The position numbers were made by a program, and so were the translations under genes. A stretch of DNA of 28,418 nt, taken from NCBI GenBank assembly GCA_002314445.1, contig DCFX01000065.1, forward strand, positions 1-28,418, read 5' to 3'. The notes under the pieces were generated by a model. It was given only the letters and a program-made list of their open reading frames with translations, did no database searches and was not told where the DNA came from. Positions 14,691 to 22,994 of this stretch are shown here, piece by piece (the first letter of the stretch is position 1; the number at the start of each line of letters is the position of its first letter). The DNA is from Treponema sp. UBA1793. GTDB taxonomy: Bacteria > Spirochaetota > Spirochaetia > Treponematales > Treponemataceae.

Positions 14691-15689
14691 ATGTCTTTTT
14701 TGCCACTTTATGTAAATTATCCGTCATGGATTCATCCTGAAATTTTCCCGGGAATTCCCGTTCTTGGCCTGCTCCGCTGGTACGGACTCATGTATATATG
14801 CGCATTCGTAACCGCCTTTTTCATTCTGCGGAAGGAAATGCAGGAAGGTGCTCTCAACAACAATTCTTACACAGCGACAGAAGATGACATCTTCAGCTTC
14901 ATTGCATGCGGCATCATATTCCTCCTTCTCGGGGCACGAATATTTTCCACACTCGTCTATGATACAAGCGGATTGTACAGACATAAGCCATGGCTTATTT
15001 TCTGGCCGTTCGACACCGCGACGCACCAGTTCACGGGGCTTGCCGGCATGTCCTACCACGGAGGCCTTATAGGCGGATTAGTTGGCATGTTTTTCTGGTG
15101 CTGGCGCCATAAGCGGCCTGCCTTCAAATGGATTGATGCAATGGGAGTCGCAATCCCTGCCGGCTATACGTTCGGGCGGCTCGGAAACTTTCTCAACGGC
15201 GAACTGTACGGCAGAATTACAACAATGCCGTGGGGTATGGTATTTCCGGCTGCGGAAAAATTTTCCGCAAAAATCGACTGGGTACAGAGATTCGTCGCAT
15301 CAATAGGCATGACTGTTCCGTCCGGCGCAGTACTCGTAAATCTGCCGCGTCATCCGAGTCAGCTCTACGAAGCTCTTTTTGAAGGTGTCGTGCTTTGGGC
15401 AGTTTTGTGGCTCCTGCGCAAACACAAAAAATGGGATGGAGAACTGACCTGCATATATATTGCAGGCTACGGCCTTATCCGGTTCATCATTGAATATTTC
15501 CGCGAACCAGACGCAGATATAGGCTACCGCATCGCAAAAGATACGAGCGCCCCCATTTACATGAATACATCCCTGCTCAATTTTTCAACAGGGCAGGTCT
15601 TCTGCTTCTGGATGGTTGTAGCAGGCCTCTGTATTGGCATCGGAACGTACATTTACGCTAAAAAAACAGGCAAAATGAAAGCAAACTAA
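14691..15689 (+). CDS. lgt: Prolipoprotein diacylglyceryl transferase
   Basis: 332 residues, slightly longer than the usual 270-300. Inner-membrane enzyme that moves diacylglycerol from phosphatidylglycerol to the lipobox cysteine, the first step of lipoprotein maturation; central in spirochaetes because of their many lipoproteins, such as the liv binding protein in this window. The signature is clear: SYHGGLIGG (121-129, H123 matching the key His), GRLGNFLNGELYGR (162-175, with R163 and N166), RHPSQLYEA (220-228), and RFIIEYFREPD (264-274). Hydrophobic segments fit about seven helices. The loop between the GELYGR and RHPSQLYE motifs is extended (about 185-218). AAAGGA eight bases before the ATG supports the start. 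Ends at a strong bidirectional terminator. Confidence 0.95.
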   Translation: MSFLPLYVNYPSWIHPEIFPGIPVLGLLRWYGLMYICAFVTAFFILRKEMQEGALNNNSYTATEDDIFSFIACGIIFLLLGARIFSTLVYDTSGLYRHKPWLIFWPFDTATHQFTGLAGMSYHGGLIGGLVGMFFWCWRHKRPAFKWIDAMGVAIPAGYTFGRLGNFLNGELYGRITTMPWGMVFPAAEKFSAKIDWVQRFVASIGMTVPSGAVLVNLPRHPSQLYEALFEGVVLWAVLWLLRKHKKWDGELTCIYIAGYGLIRFIIEYFREPDADIGYRIAKDTSAPIYMNTSLLNFSTGQVFCFWMVVAGLCIGIGTYIYAKKTGKMKAN

Positions 15690-15705
15690 ACTGCATGCTG
15701 TTCAT

Positions 15706-15738
15706 AAAAAAGCCCGGTGAATAACACCGGGCTTTTTT
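15706..15738. terminator. Bidirectional terminator between lgt and tkt
   Basis: Fourteen-base-pair perfect stem (15706-15719 with 15725-15738): GC-rich core GCCCGGTG, flanking A6 and T6 runs, AATAA loop. It serves lgt on the plus strand and tkt on the minus strand. Confidence 0.93.
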
Positions 15739-15746
15739 ATGCCATA

Positions 15747-17717
15747 CTATCTTTCCAGGACTTTAGCAAAGTCAGCTGGTGTAAAATGCATATCCTCGGC
15801 TACTTTTTCCGCAGGGCCGGATTCGCCAAAACGGTCGATACAGAAAATATCGTCTTTATTCTGAACGAACTGATACCATTCCATGCTGATTCCGGCTTCG
15901 GTCGCAACAAGGCGTTTCGTCTTCCCGATGAGCTTATCGCGGATGACTTTATCCTGCTGTCCGAACAGTTTTACGTCCATGACAGACACAACTCGGATCT
16001 TTTTTCCGGGAACAAGCTTGCTTGCATCAAGAGCCATATCAACTTCAGAACCGGAAGCCAATACGGTAATATCAGGATTTTCGCTTCCTTCCTGAACGAT
16101 ATATGCACCTGTACGAACCGTATTCCTCCAGTCGGGATCGGCCTTCTCATATACAGCCAGTTTCTGGCGTGTAAGCGCAAGGCACACCGGATGATCTTTG
16201 CTTTCGTATGCCATTTTCCATGCTTCAACTGTTTCTTCCGCATCGCCCGGGCGCAGAACCTGAACGCCGGGAATAGCACGAAGCGCCGTAAGCGTTTCAA
16301 CAGGCTGATGCGTCGGGCCGTCTTCGCCGACGTAAATGGAATCGTGCGTAAACACATAGATAACCGGCTGCTTCATGAGAGAAACTACACGGAGCGACGG
16401 GCGGAGATAATCGCTGAATATAAGGAATGTTGCGCAGAACGGACGAAGTCCGCCGTGCAGTTTGATACCGGCGCTTATTGCTGACATGGAAAATTCACGG
16501 ATACCGAACTCAATCGTTCTTCCCTTTCTGTTTTCCGGCGTATATACACCGTCGCAATCATCAAGTTTTGTCTTGTTTGGTCCCATAAGATCCGCCGACC
16601 CGCCGACAAGGTTGCCGTAGCGGTGTGCAATCATATTGAGGGCCTTGCTGCTTGCGTCGCGGGTCGCAAGCGCATCTCCTGCCTTGAATGAAACATCAGG
16701 GATATCGGACGTTGCTGCATCAGACTGAAAAGCATCCCACTCCCTGCGAAGTTCCGGATTCTCCCCAGACCATGCATCAAATTCCTTCTGCCAGTCCGCT
16801 TCCAGCTGTGCTCGTGCACGCTTTTGTGCGTTGAAATAGTCATATGCTTCCGGCAGAACATAAAAATCTTTATCGACCGGCAGACCGAGCGCTTCCTTTG
16901 CGGCTTTAACGCCGTCTGCGCCGAGTGCTGCTCCGTGAACATCAGGCGTTCCCTGTTTCGGTGCATACTTTCCGATAATTGATTTAAGCATAATAAGAGT
17001 CGGTTTGTCAGAGCAGCTTTTTGCTTCCGCAACAAGCTTGATAATCTCTGCCGGTTTGTACATGTCGCCGCAAAGAACCTGCCAGCCGTATGCTTCATAT
17101 CTTTTTTCAATATCATCAGTAAAGGTAATATCGGTTGAACCGTCGATGCTTATCTTGTTCTCATCATAAAAAACGATGAGCTTGCCAAGTTTCAGGTGTC
17201 CGGCAAGGCTGCTGGCCTCAGACGCGATACCTTCCTGAAGGCATCCTTCTCCTACAAGAGAATATGTGTAATGATCTACAATTTTGTGAGCCGGGGTATT
17301 AAAACGGGCTGCAAGCATTGTCTCTGCAATTGCCACACCGACAGACATCGAAACGCCCTGCCCAAGAGGACCGCTTGTGTTCTCAACTCCGTCCGTTTCA
17401 CCATATTCCGGGTGTCCGGGGCATTTTGAGCCTACCTGACGAAATGTTTCGATGTCGTCAAGAGACACCTTATATCCTGCAAGATGAAGGATAGAATACA
17501 ACCACATAGATCCGTGACCTGCTGATAAAACAAAACGGTCACGATCAACCCACTTTGAATCCGCAGGATTATGCTTCAGTATCTCTCCATACAGAACAGC
17601 TGCAAGTTCTGCAGCTCCAAGCGGAATTCCAGGATGTCCCGAATTCGCCTTCTGAATAGCATCCATCGACAGACTGCGGACAGATGTTGCAACAGCTTTA
17701 ATTGCGTTCTCGTTCAT
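15747..17717 (-). CDS. tkt: Transketolase
   Basis: 656 residues, full length. Thiamine-diphosphate enzyme of the non-oxidative pentose phosphate pathway, moving two-carbon units between sugar phosphates. Seen: H28 in GHPG, H68 in GHGS, the ThDP/metal motif GEGCLQEG (156-163) with N187, H261, the catalytic Glu403 in RTIEFGIRE, H470 in GEDGPTHQP, and GESGPAEKV (631-639) near the end. The metal-binding Asp of the motif (GDG in E. coli Tkt) is Glu157 here, a conservative change. GGGAG six bases before the ATG supports the start. It is followed by the shared terminator and lies downstream of the ptsN-like gene in the same direction (35 bases). Confidence 0.96.
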   Translation of the reverse strand: MNENAIKAVATSVRSLSMDAIQKANSGHPGIPLGAAELAAVLYGEILKHNPADSKWVDRDRFVLSAGHGSMWLYSILHLAGYKVSLDDIETFRQVGSKCPGHPEYGETDGVENTSGPLGQGVSMSVGVAIAETMLAARFNTPAHKIVDHYTYSLVGEGCLQEGIASEASSLAGHLKLGKLIVFYDENKISIDGSTDITFTDDIEKRYEAYGWQVLCGDMYKPAEIIKLVAEAKSCSDKPTLIMLKSIIGKYAPKQGTPDVHGAALGADGVKAAKEALGLPVDKDFYVLPEAYDYFNAQKRARAQLEADWQKEFDAWSGENPELRREWDAFQSDAATSDIPDVSFKAGDALATRDASSKALNMIAHRYGNLVGGSADLMGPNKTKLDDCDGVYTPENRKGRTIEFGIREFSMSAISAGIKLHGGLRPFCATFLIFSDYLRPSLRVVSLMKQPVIYVFTHDSIYVGEDGPTHQPVETLTALRAIPGVQVLRPGDAEETVEAWKMAYESKDHPVCLALTRQKLAVYEKADPDWRNTVRTGAYIVQEGSENPDITVLASGSEVDMALDASKLVPGKKIRVVSVMDVKLFGQQDKVIRDKLIGKTKRLVATEAGISMEWYQFVQNKDDIFCIDRFGESGPAEKVAEDMHFTPADFAKVLER

Positions 17718-17752
17718 ACATTGCTCCCTAATATTGCTTATAGTATTTAAAA

Positions 17753-18217
17753 TTAATCAAGCTCACGGATTGCATTAAGAAGTTCCGCTTCACCCGCATG
17801 CTTTTCGAGTAATTTTCGAAACTGAGGCTTTCTGAACAACGTCACAAGATTGGAAAGTATTTTTAAATGCGACTGTGAATTATATGTCAGAAGCACAAAC
17901 ATGACGAACACCTTACGCTCATCAGGTGCCTTCATGTCAATAGGATTTTTCAAATATACGATACAGATTTCCTGATCATTTTCATTCTTCATAAGGGGGG
18001 CACGGGCATGAGGAAGGGCAATTCCGTTTCCCACGGCTGTACTAAGAACATGTTCGCGGGCACACAACGCGTTATATACAGCTTCATGAGTCATATCAAC
18101 CGGGAGCGGAATTATAGTGCTGACTGTCTTATATATTTCTTCCGGAGTTGCCCCATCGATATTATCGTAGACTCCGCCTTTATGAATCAATCCTGCAATA
18201 TCAAATTCTACACTCAT
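17753..18217 (-). CDS. ptsN: PTS IIA component of the PtsN (nitrogen/fructose IIA) type
   Basis: 154 residues from the ATG at 18217; GGGAG seven bases upstream fixes it, while a longer frame to 18283 would overlap the upstream gene by 50 bases and adds residues unlike the family. Single PTS EIIA-2 domain: VGNGIALPHAR (62-72) with the phospho-accepting His70, and a C-terminal helix pair (130-154). Such stand-alone IIA proteins take phosphate from HPr or NPr and act as regulators, not sugar carriers; no IIB, IIC, HPr or EI is encoded here. It sits 16 bases after the 494-residue gene and before tkt, so a link to carbon regulation is possible but inferred. Confidence 0.88.
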   Translation of the reverse strand: MSVEFDIAGLIHKGGVYDNIDGATPEEIYKTVSTIIPLPVDMTHEAVYNALCAREHVLSTAVGNGIALPHARAPLMKNENDQEICIVYLKNPIDMKAPDERKVFVMFVLLTYNSQSHLKILSNLVTLFRKPQFRKLLEKHAGEAELLNAIRELD

Positions 18218-18233
18218 ACTAGTTCTCCCGCTT

Positions 18234-19718
18234 CTATTTGATAACAACGAAGCCGTTCCGCCTCTCTGTCTCAACCATATCAATCAGCTCATTGCTGATT
18301 CCGTCAAAATTACATTCCATGCCCTCAAGGGACAACTGAATCTCATCAATATCCTCAGGTGTAGTTTCCTGATTAAGTTCAACCATTTCCAGAATTCTCA
18401 TAACATGACTGAAAATCTGAGAAAGGATTACAAGTTCCTGCTGCGGATATTGTTTCAAATTCGTAGCTGAGCGGTCTATTTCAAAGATGAGTGAGCCTGA
18501 CTCCCTGTACAGGGTTAAAGCCCGCTGTCGTATTGCACTACTTGAAAAATCAGCAAACCAGTTATACGTTTTTTTAAGTATATCATGTCTGGAATTGATG
18601 TGCAACAAGAGGAAACGGTGCTCCTCTGCCGCTAAATGTATACTGTCAGGTATGAGAAACGATATTATTTCTTCCGGTTCGTATTTTTTATGAAATAACT
18701 GATCCTTTATGTAAGAGTCAAGAATATAATCCGGCATGGACAGATTGTTCAACAGCATCATTTCAGCATTGTCTGCGCAAGTCTTGTCCTCTATCTCGTT
18801 CCATTCTCCGACTGCAGGCACTTCCTCTCCGCTGTGCCACAAACGTGTTTCTACGCCGAAAAGCTCATATGAAACTTTTCGGCTCTGCAAAAGAAATTCC
18901 TCAACAGAACCGCATTCGGGTATGCATAATTTCTTACTGTTGTCGAGAAATACGACGGCAAGCTGTTCTTCAATAGAACTGCAGGGCCCCGTCAAGTCAA
19001 AACTTTCCAGCAGCTTTTTTTCCAGGCAGTTATACCAAATCTGCCGTTCCAAATCATCTGACTGAATCCGCATCGGATTATCGTCGCGTTTTACCGGCAT
19101 AATTTCAATACTGCCAAGATCCCAGTTTATTACACGGCACAAAATACGATCGCCGAACCTGAATCCGCAGTATTTCACAAGAGATTCAAGCGAATTCCCC
19201 GTAAGTTTCACTTTGGGTGGCAGTTCAAAATTCTGTGCAGCAAGATCTATTCCTGCGTTTGCAGGATCGGCAGCGATATACTGAGATGCAAATTCCTCGC
19301 CGTACAATGCAAACATATCGGCTGCAGACGCACTGTCCAATTCAACAATCCGCTGAGGAAGTTCTTCTCCTTTGTACAGGAATGAAAGAGACGACGGAAG
19401 CACTTCCGGATCGACAAAAGGCATGCATCTGCCTCCAGCCACGAATATGTTCTGTTCAACTTCTTTGCGGGTTGGTTTAAAACTAAAAAACTGATTTGTA
19501 AAAGCACCGGCACGGGTAATATACAAATTCCCCTTTAGTGCAAAAATACAGCTGTTTGTATTAAGATAATCTTCGCATTCTTCATGAGATGCGCGGATAC
19601 CCATTTTTACAAGCATGCGCGCAAAATCCTTATCAGAAAAAATGTTCCGATATGTTCTGAGAAATCTGTTGATAAGTGTTTCAGCCTGAACTTTCATCAC
19701 TTTATAAGATAGTACCAT
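18234..19718 (-). CDS. Unrecognised 494-residue protein
   Basis: I do not recognise a named family. It is soluble-looking: no signal peptide or membrane segment. The N-terminal 120 residues have a winged-helix flavour (helices followed by CIFALKGNLYITRAGAF), suggestive but unproven. The middle (about 165-240) is beta-rich with DRILCRVINWDLGSIEIMPV. The C-terminal third is helical and acidic, ending in a Glu-rich stretch and ETERRNGF. The start is uncertain: the ATG at 19718 has no Shine-Dalgarno site, and an ATG seven codons in (19697) lies 8 bases after a weak -10 (TATCTT, with TTGATT 17 bases before it). It is 16 bases upstream of ptsN, so it is probably in one operon with it. Confidence 0.75.
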   Translation of the reverse strand: MVLSYKVMKVQAETLINRFLRTYRNIFSDKDFARMLVKMGIRASHEECEDYLNTNSCIFALKGNLYITRAGAFTNQFFSFKPTRKEVEQNIFVAGGRCMPFVDPEVLPSSLSFLYKGEELPQRIVELDSASAADMFALYGEEFASQYIAADPANAGIDLAAQNFELPPKVKLTGNSLESLVKYCGFRFGDRILCRVINWDLGSIEIMPVKRDDNPMRIQSDDLERQIWYNCLEKKLLESFDLTGPCSSIEEQLAVVFLDNSKKLCIPECGSVEEFLLQSRKVSYELFGVETRLWHSGEEVPAVGEWNEIEDKTCADNAEMMLLNNLSMPDYILDSYIKDQLFHKKYEPEEIISFLIPDSIHLAAEEHRFLLLHINSRHDILKKTYNWFADFSSSAIRQRALTLYRESGSLIFEIDRSATNLKQYPQQELVILSQIFSHVMRILEMVELNQETTPEDIDEIQLSLEGMECNFDGISNELIDMVETERRNGFVVIK

Positions 19719-19748
19719 TCCGGCACAAAATCAAACACTTCACACATT

Positions 19749-20393
19749 TCAAATAACGCGGATATCCTCCACCTCGTTGTTGCATTCTGCAAGAATTGAC
19801 TCCATCTGTTTTATTGTAATACCGGTCGCTTTTATGGTGATACGACGGTTTCCCGGATCCTGACACTCACGGGTAACGACAGATACAATATTTCCTTTTA
19901 ACTCCGCAATCTTTACAGCAATTTTAGCAAGCTGCCCGGGTTTATCATCAGTATTTACTGTCACCCTTACACCGTTGTGACGGGCGCCGAACATATCCGT
20001 AAAAAGATGAAACAGGTCGCTCTCTGTTACGATACCGACCATTATATCATCCTGCATCACAGGAAGGCATCCTATCTGGTTGTCCACCATAATGCGTGCA
20101 GCTTCCTCCACGACTTCCGTTTCAGAAACAGACACAACCTTCTTTGTCATGATCTTTTCAACTGTAAGTTTTGAAAGAAGATAACCGATTTCGTACATAT
20201 CGAGAGTTGTCGCCTGTGACGGCCCTGCCTTTGCCAGGTCATTTTTTGTAATGATACCAACAAGTTTATCTTCCTTGTCCATAACAGGGAGCTTGCTGAT
20301 ATTTTTTTTCGTCATTAAAGCTCTTGCCTCTGTGAGGCTTGTATCCGGCATCACATATATGGGATTGCGTGTCATTACATCTTTTACAATCAT
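19749..20393 (-). CDS. CBS-CBS-ACT domain protein (AcuB-like)
   Basis: 214 residues: CBS repeat 1 about 1-58 (VKDVMTRNPIYV, GIITKNDL), CBS repeat 2 about 76-133 (VEKIMTKKVVSV, GIVTESDLF), and an ACT domain about 141-214 (RVTVNTDDKPGQLAKIA). The CBS pair commonly binds adenosine ligands and ACT domains bind amino acids, so an energy/amino-acid sensor is plausible. It lies directly downstream of the branched-chain amino-acid ABC genes, where similar proteins are often found; a role in sensing these amino acids is inferred. It has its own extended -10 and a GGAGG five bases before the ATG. An inverted repeat flanks the -10. Domain call confident, ligand unknown. Confidence 0.9.
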   Translation of the reverse strand: MIVKDVMTRNPIYVMPDTSLTEARALMTKKNISKLPVMDKEDKLVGIITKNDLAKAGPSQATTLDMYEIGYLLSKLTVEKIMTKKVVSVSETEVVEEAARIMVDNQIGCLPVMQDDIMVGIVTESDLFHLFTDMFGARHNGVRVTVNTDDKPGQLAKIAVKIAELKGNIVSVVTRECQDPGNRRITIKATGITIKQMESILAECNNEVEDIRVI

Positions 20394-20404
20394 AGTTCCT
20401 CCAC

Positions 20405-20439
20405 TAAAAGTACATACTGTATATTATAACATACTTTTA
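20405..20439 (-). promoter_or_regulatory. Extended -10 promoter of the CBS-ACT gene inside an inverted repeat
   Basis: TGT-TATAAT on the minus strand (20423-20431; -10 at 20423-20428). Perfect 8-base arms TAAAAGTA (20405-20412) and TACTTTTA (20432-20439), 19 bases apart, bracket the -10 and the expected start site. This looks like an operator; a weak terminator for livF is the alternative, since arms of this composition could also form a hairpin. Confidence 0.45.
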
Positions 20440-20449
20440 ACATTCCGGC

Positions 20450-21163
20450 TCATCCGCCAAGATATGCCGCTTTTACAGATGGATCTGTAATCAGTTCAGA
20501 TGCCTTTCCGCTCTTTGAAATAACGCCTGTTTCCAGAATATATGCGCGGTCTGCTATAGAAAGCGCTTTAAATGCATTCTGTTCAACAAGTAAGATAGTT
20601 GTACCTTCTTTGTTGATTTTCTGAATAATTGAAAAAATTTCATCAACAAGAATCGGAGCCAGTCCCATGGAAGGTTCATCAAGGAGGAGCAGTTTCGGCT
20701 GAGCCATAAGTCCCCTTCCCATGGCGAGCATCTGCAGTTCACCGCCGCTCAAAGTTCCTGCATTCTGCCTGATTCTTTCTTTCAAACGCGGAAAAAGTTC
20801 AAACACCTTTTCCATATCCTGCCTGATTCCCTCGCGGTCTTTGCGAAGATACGCGCCAAGCTCAAGATTTTCACGTACCGAAAGGTTCTGGAAAATACGC
20901 CGGCCTTCCGGTACTTGTATCAGATGCAGCTTTACAATTTTGTCAGGTGCTGTGTTTGTAATGTTCTCTCCGTTGAAAGAAACTGTTCCCGCCTGTTTTT
21001 TCAGGATGTTTGAAACTGCATGCAGAGTTGTCGTTTTTCCGGCTCCGTTCGAGCCGATAAGCGTAATGACTTCACCCTCTTCAACAGTGAAAGAAATATC
21101 GCGCAAAGCCTTTATAGCGCCGTATGATACTGAAAGATTTTTTACGTCAAGAAGTGTACTCAT
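20450..21163 (-). CDS. livF: Branched-chain amino-acid ABC transporter ATPase LivF
   Basis: 237 residues. Cytosolic ATPase subunit that pairs with LivG to drive the LivHM permease. Walker A GSNGAGKT (37-44), Q-loop Q83, signature LSGGE (138-142), Walker B LLLLDEP (158-164) with E163, and the LivF-typical SMGLAP following. The start is the ATG at 21163, which overlaps the livG stop (ATGA) and has GGAGG seven bases upstream; a GTG one codon earlier is less likely. Last gene of the transporter block; 56 bases separate it from the CBS-ACT gene. Confidence 0.95.
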   Translation of the reverse strand: MSTLLDVKNLSVSYGAIKALRDISFTVEEGEVITLIGSNGAGKTTTLHAVSNILKKQAGTVSFNGENITNTAPDKIVKLHLIQVPEGRRIFQNLSVRENLELGAYLRKDREGIRQDMEKVFELFPRLKERIRQNAGTLSGGELQMLAMGRGLMAQPKLLLLDEPSMGLAPILVDEIFSIIQKINKEGTTILLVEQNAFKALSIADRAYILETGVISKSGKASELITDPSVKAAYLGG

Positions 21164-21960
21164 CACACAGCCTCCGAACCAAGATATGCTTTGATAACCT
21201 GCGGATCAGATTTAATTTCCTCAGGTTTGCCTGATGCAATGACACGTCCGTAATCAAGAACCATAATGCGTTCGCAGATACCCATTACAAGTTTCATGTC
21301 ATGTTCAATGAGCAGAATCGTAAGATGAAATTCTTTACGTATAAAGTCAATCATCTTCATAAGTTCTTCAGTTTCCTGCGGATTCATACCTGCGGCAGGT
21401 TCATCAAGAAGAAGAAGTTTGGGAGTCGACGCAAGGGCACGCACAATTTCAAGTTTCCGCTGTTCACCGTACGGCAGATTCTTTGCATATTCATCTTTTT
21501 TATTACCGATTTTAAACAGATTCAAAAGTTCCGCAGCTCTTTCTGTCATCATTTTTTCGTCGCGGCGGAAACGCCGAGTACGCAGCAGAACATCAGCAGG
21601 AACAACGGTACGCGAATTATGAAGCGCGATACGGACATTGTCCGATACCGTCAGATTACCGAACAATCTGATATTCTGAAAAGTACGGGCAATGCCAAGC
21701 TTATTAAGCTGAGCCGGATTCATTTTGTTAATAACGTGGACGTTGTTGTTACGATCCCAAAATGAAATCTGCCCCGACGTCGGCGTATATATTCCGCTGA
21801 ACATATTAAACAGCGTTGTCTTGCCTGCACCGTTCGGTCCGATCAGTCCTGCAAGCTCACCCTGCCGGAGCTCGCATGAAAATCCGCTTACAGCGCACAA
21901 ACCGCCGAACATTATCGAAACGTCTGCCGCCTGAAGTACAAGTTCTTTTTCATCAGACAT
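21163..21960 (-). CDS. livG: Branched-chain amino-acid ABC transporter ATPase LivG
   Basis: 265 residues from the ATG at 21960, which has GGAGG six to seven bases upstream. The frame is open to 22038, but that would add a basic, non-family N-terminus overlapping livM by 86 bases. Walker A GPNGAGKT (41-48), the LivG-type signature LPYGEQRKLEI in place of LSGGQ, Walker B LLLLDEPAAGMNP, and switch His in LLIEHDM. The GIARTFQNIRLF block is also typical of LivG. Overlaps livM by 8 bases and livF by one, so these genes should be translationally coupled. Confidence 0.95.
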   Translation of the reverse strand: MSDEKELVLQAADVSIMFGGLCAVSGFSCELRQGELAGLIGPNGAGKTTLFNMFSGIYTPTSGQISFWDRNNNVHVINKMNPAQLNKLGIARTFQNIRLFGNLTVSDNVRIALHNSRTVVPADVLLRTRRFRRDEKMMTERAAELLNLFKIGNKKDEYAKNLPYGEQRKLEIVRALASTPKLLLLDEPAAGMNPQETEELMKMIDFIRKEFHLTILLIEHDMKLVMGICERIMVLDYGRVIASGKPEEIKSDPQVIKAYLGSEAV

Positions 21961-22993
21961 TTTTTTCCTCCGTTGATTCTGCCTCTTTTTTTTCAAAGGC
22001 AACCGCGTTGGAACTACCATGTGAAAATTTTCCGGCAATTTTGTCGAACGTGTCCACGAACGAAAATTCCTTCATTCCCATAAATCCCTGTGGTCTGAAA
22101 ATCATCACAAGAATAAGAATTACCGGATAAATGAGCAGGCGGTAATTCTGGAGGAACCGCAGGAATTCCTGCAGATACGTAAGGACAAACGCAGCAACAA
22201 CGCTTCCTGTCGTAGAACCCATTCCGCCGAAAACGACAAATATAAGATAATCGATACTCTTTGTAAAAGATGCCTGCTCAGGTTTTACAAATCCGATAAA
22301 CGGTGCATACAAAGCTCCTCCGATTCCCGCAACGAAAGAAGCAATGACGAAACCAAGCATCTTGTATCTGAAAACGCTGATGCCGGTCGAATCTGCCGCT
22401 ATTTCATCTTCCCGTACAGCAAGGATGGCACGACCATAGGTAGAACGGATAAAATTCTGAATCAAAATTATTAATAGTGCAAGAGTGCCTATAATCACCA
22501 GATATGCAATCGTCGGGTTCAGTGTAAGAATTGTCGGAAACTGTTTACCGTTCGGTCCGCCTGTCCATTTTTTCATATTAACAAGAACGACGCGGATTAT
22601 TTCTCCGAATCCAAGCGTCACGATTGCAAGATAGTCGCCCTCCAGCTTAAGTGTCGGAAAGCCTATAAGAAATCCGAAGAATGCCGTAATGATTCCTGCA
22701 AGAATGATCGATACGGGCAGAGGAAGGTGCGCGCTTGCCGTAAGCAATATGGTTGAATATGCGCCAATGGCCATAAAACCTGCCTGTCCAAGCGAAAGCT
22801 GCCCGGTAATGCCGCAGATAATATTTACGCTGAGTGCCATAATTGCGTTAATACCCGACAGTGTAAGGATTTGAGCTGTATATGCATCGATAACGGAAAA
22901 ATGGATAAGAATTGTAGGCACAACAACAACAATAACGGCACACACACCGGGTATTAAAACGTTTCGCAAAACTTTGTTTTTCATCTCTGCCAC
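21953..22993 (-). CDS. livM: Branched-chain amino-acid ABC transporter permease LivM
   Basis: 346 residues from a GTG at 22993, two codons after the livH stop region; an ATG three codons in (22984) is equally plausible, since AAGGTG can serve either. Multi-spanning inner-membrane permease: hydrophobic helices through 10-310, with family blocks SVNIICGITGQLSLGQAGFM (55-74), GDYLAIVTLGFGEI (118-131), AVREDEIAADSTGI (191-204, the ATPase-contact loop) and FGGMGSTTGSVVAA (253-266). A hydrophilic tail of about 40 residues rich in Glu and Lys follows the last helix. Overlaps livG by 8 bases. Confidence 0.94.
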   Translation of the reverse strand: MAEMKNKVLRNVLIPGVCAVIVVVVPTILIHFSVIDAYTAQILTLSGINAIMALSVNIICGITGQLSLGQAGFMAIGAYSTILLTASAHLPLPVSIILAGIITAFFGFLIGFPTLKLEGDYLAIVTLGFGEIIRVVLVNMKKWTGGPNGKQFPTILTLNPTIAYLVIIGTLALLIILIQNFIRSTYGRAILAVREDEIAADSTGISVFRYKMLGFVIASFVAGIGGALYAPFIGFVKPEQASFTKSIDYLIFVVFGGMGSTTGSVVAAFVLTYLQEFLRFLQNYRLLIYPVILILVMIFRPQGFMGMKEFSFVDTFDKIAGKFSHGSSNAVAFEKKEAESTEEKNV

Positions 22994-22994
22994 C

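Noticed and set aside
15717..16484. 255-codon plus-strand open frame antisense to tkt
   Set aside because: It lies wholly within the well-supported transketolase gene, begins in the terminator, has no Shine-Dalgarno site, and its translation is Cys/Arg/Phe-rich with no recognisable motif.
21961..22038. 26-residue basic N-terminal extension of LivG
   Set aside because: It overlaps livM in another frame; a perfect GGAGG precedes the internal ATG at 21960.
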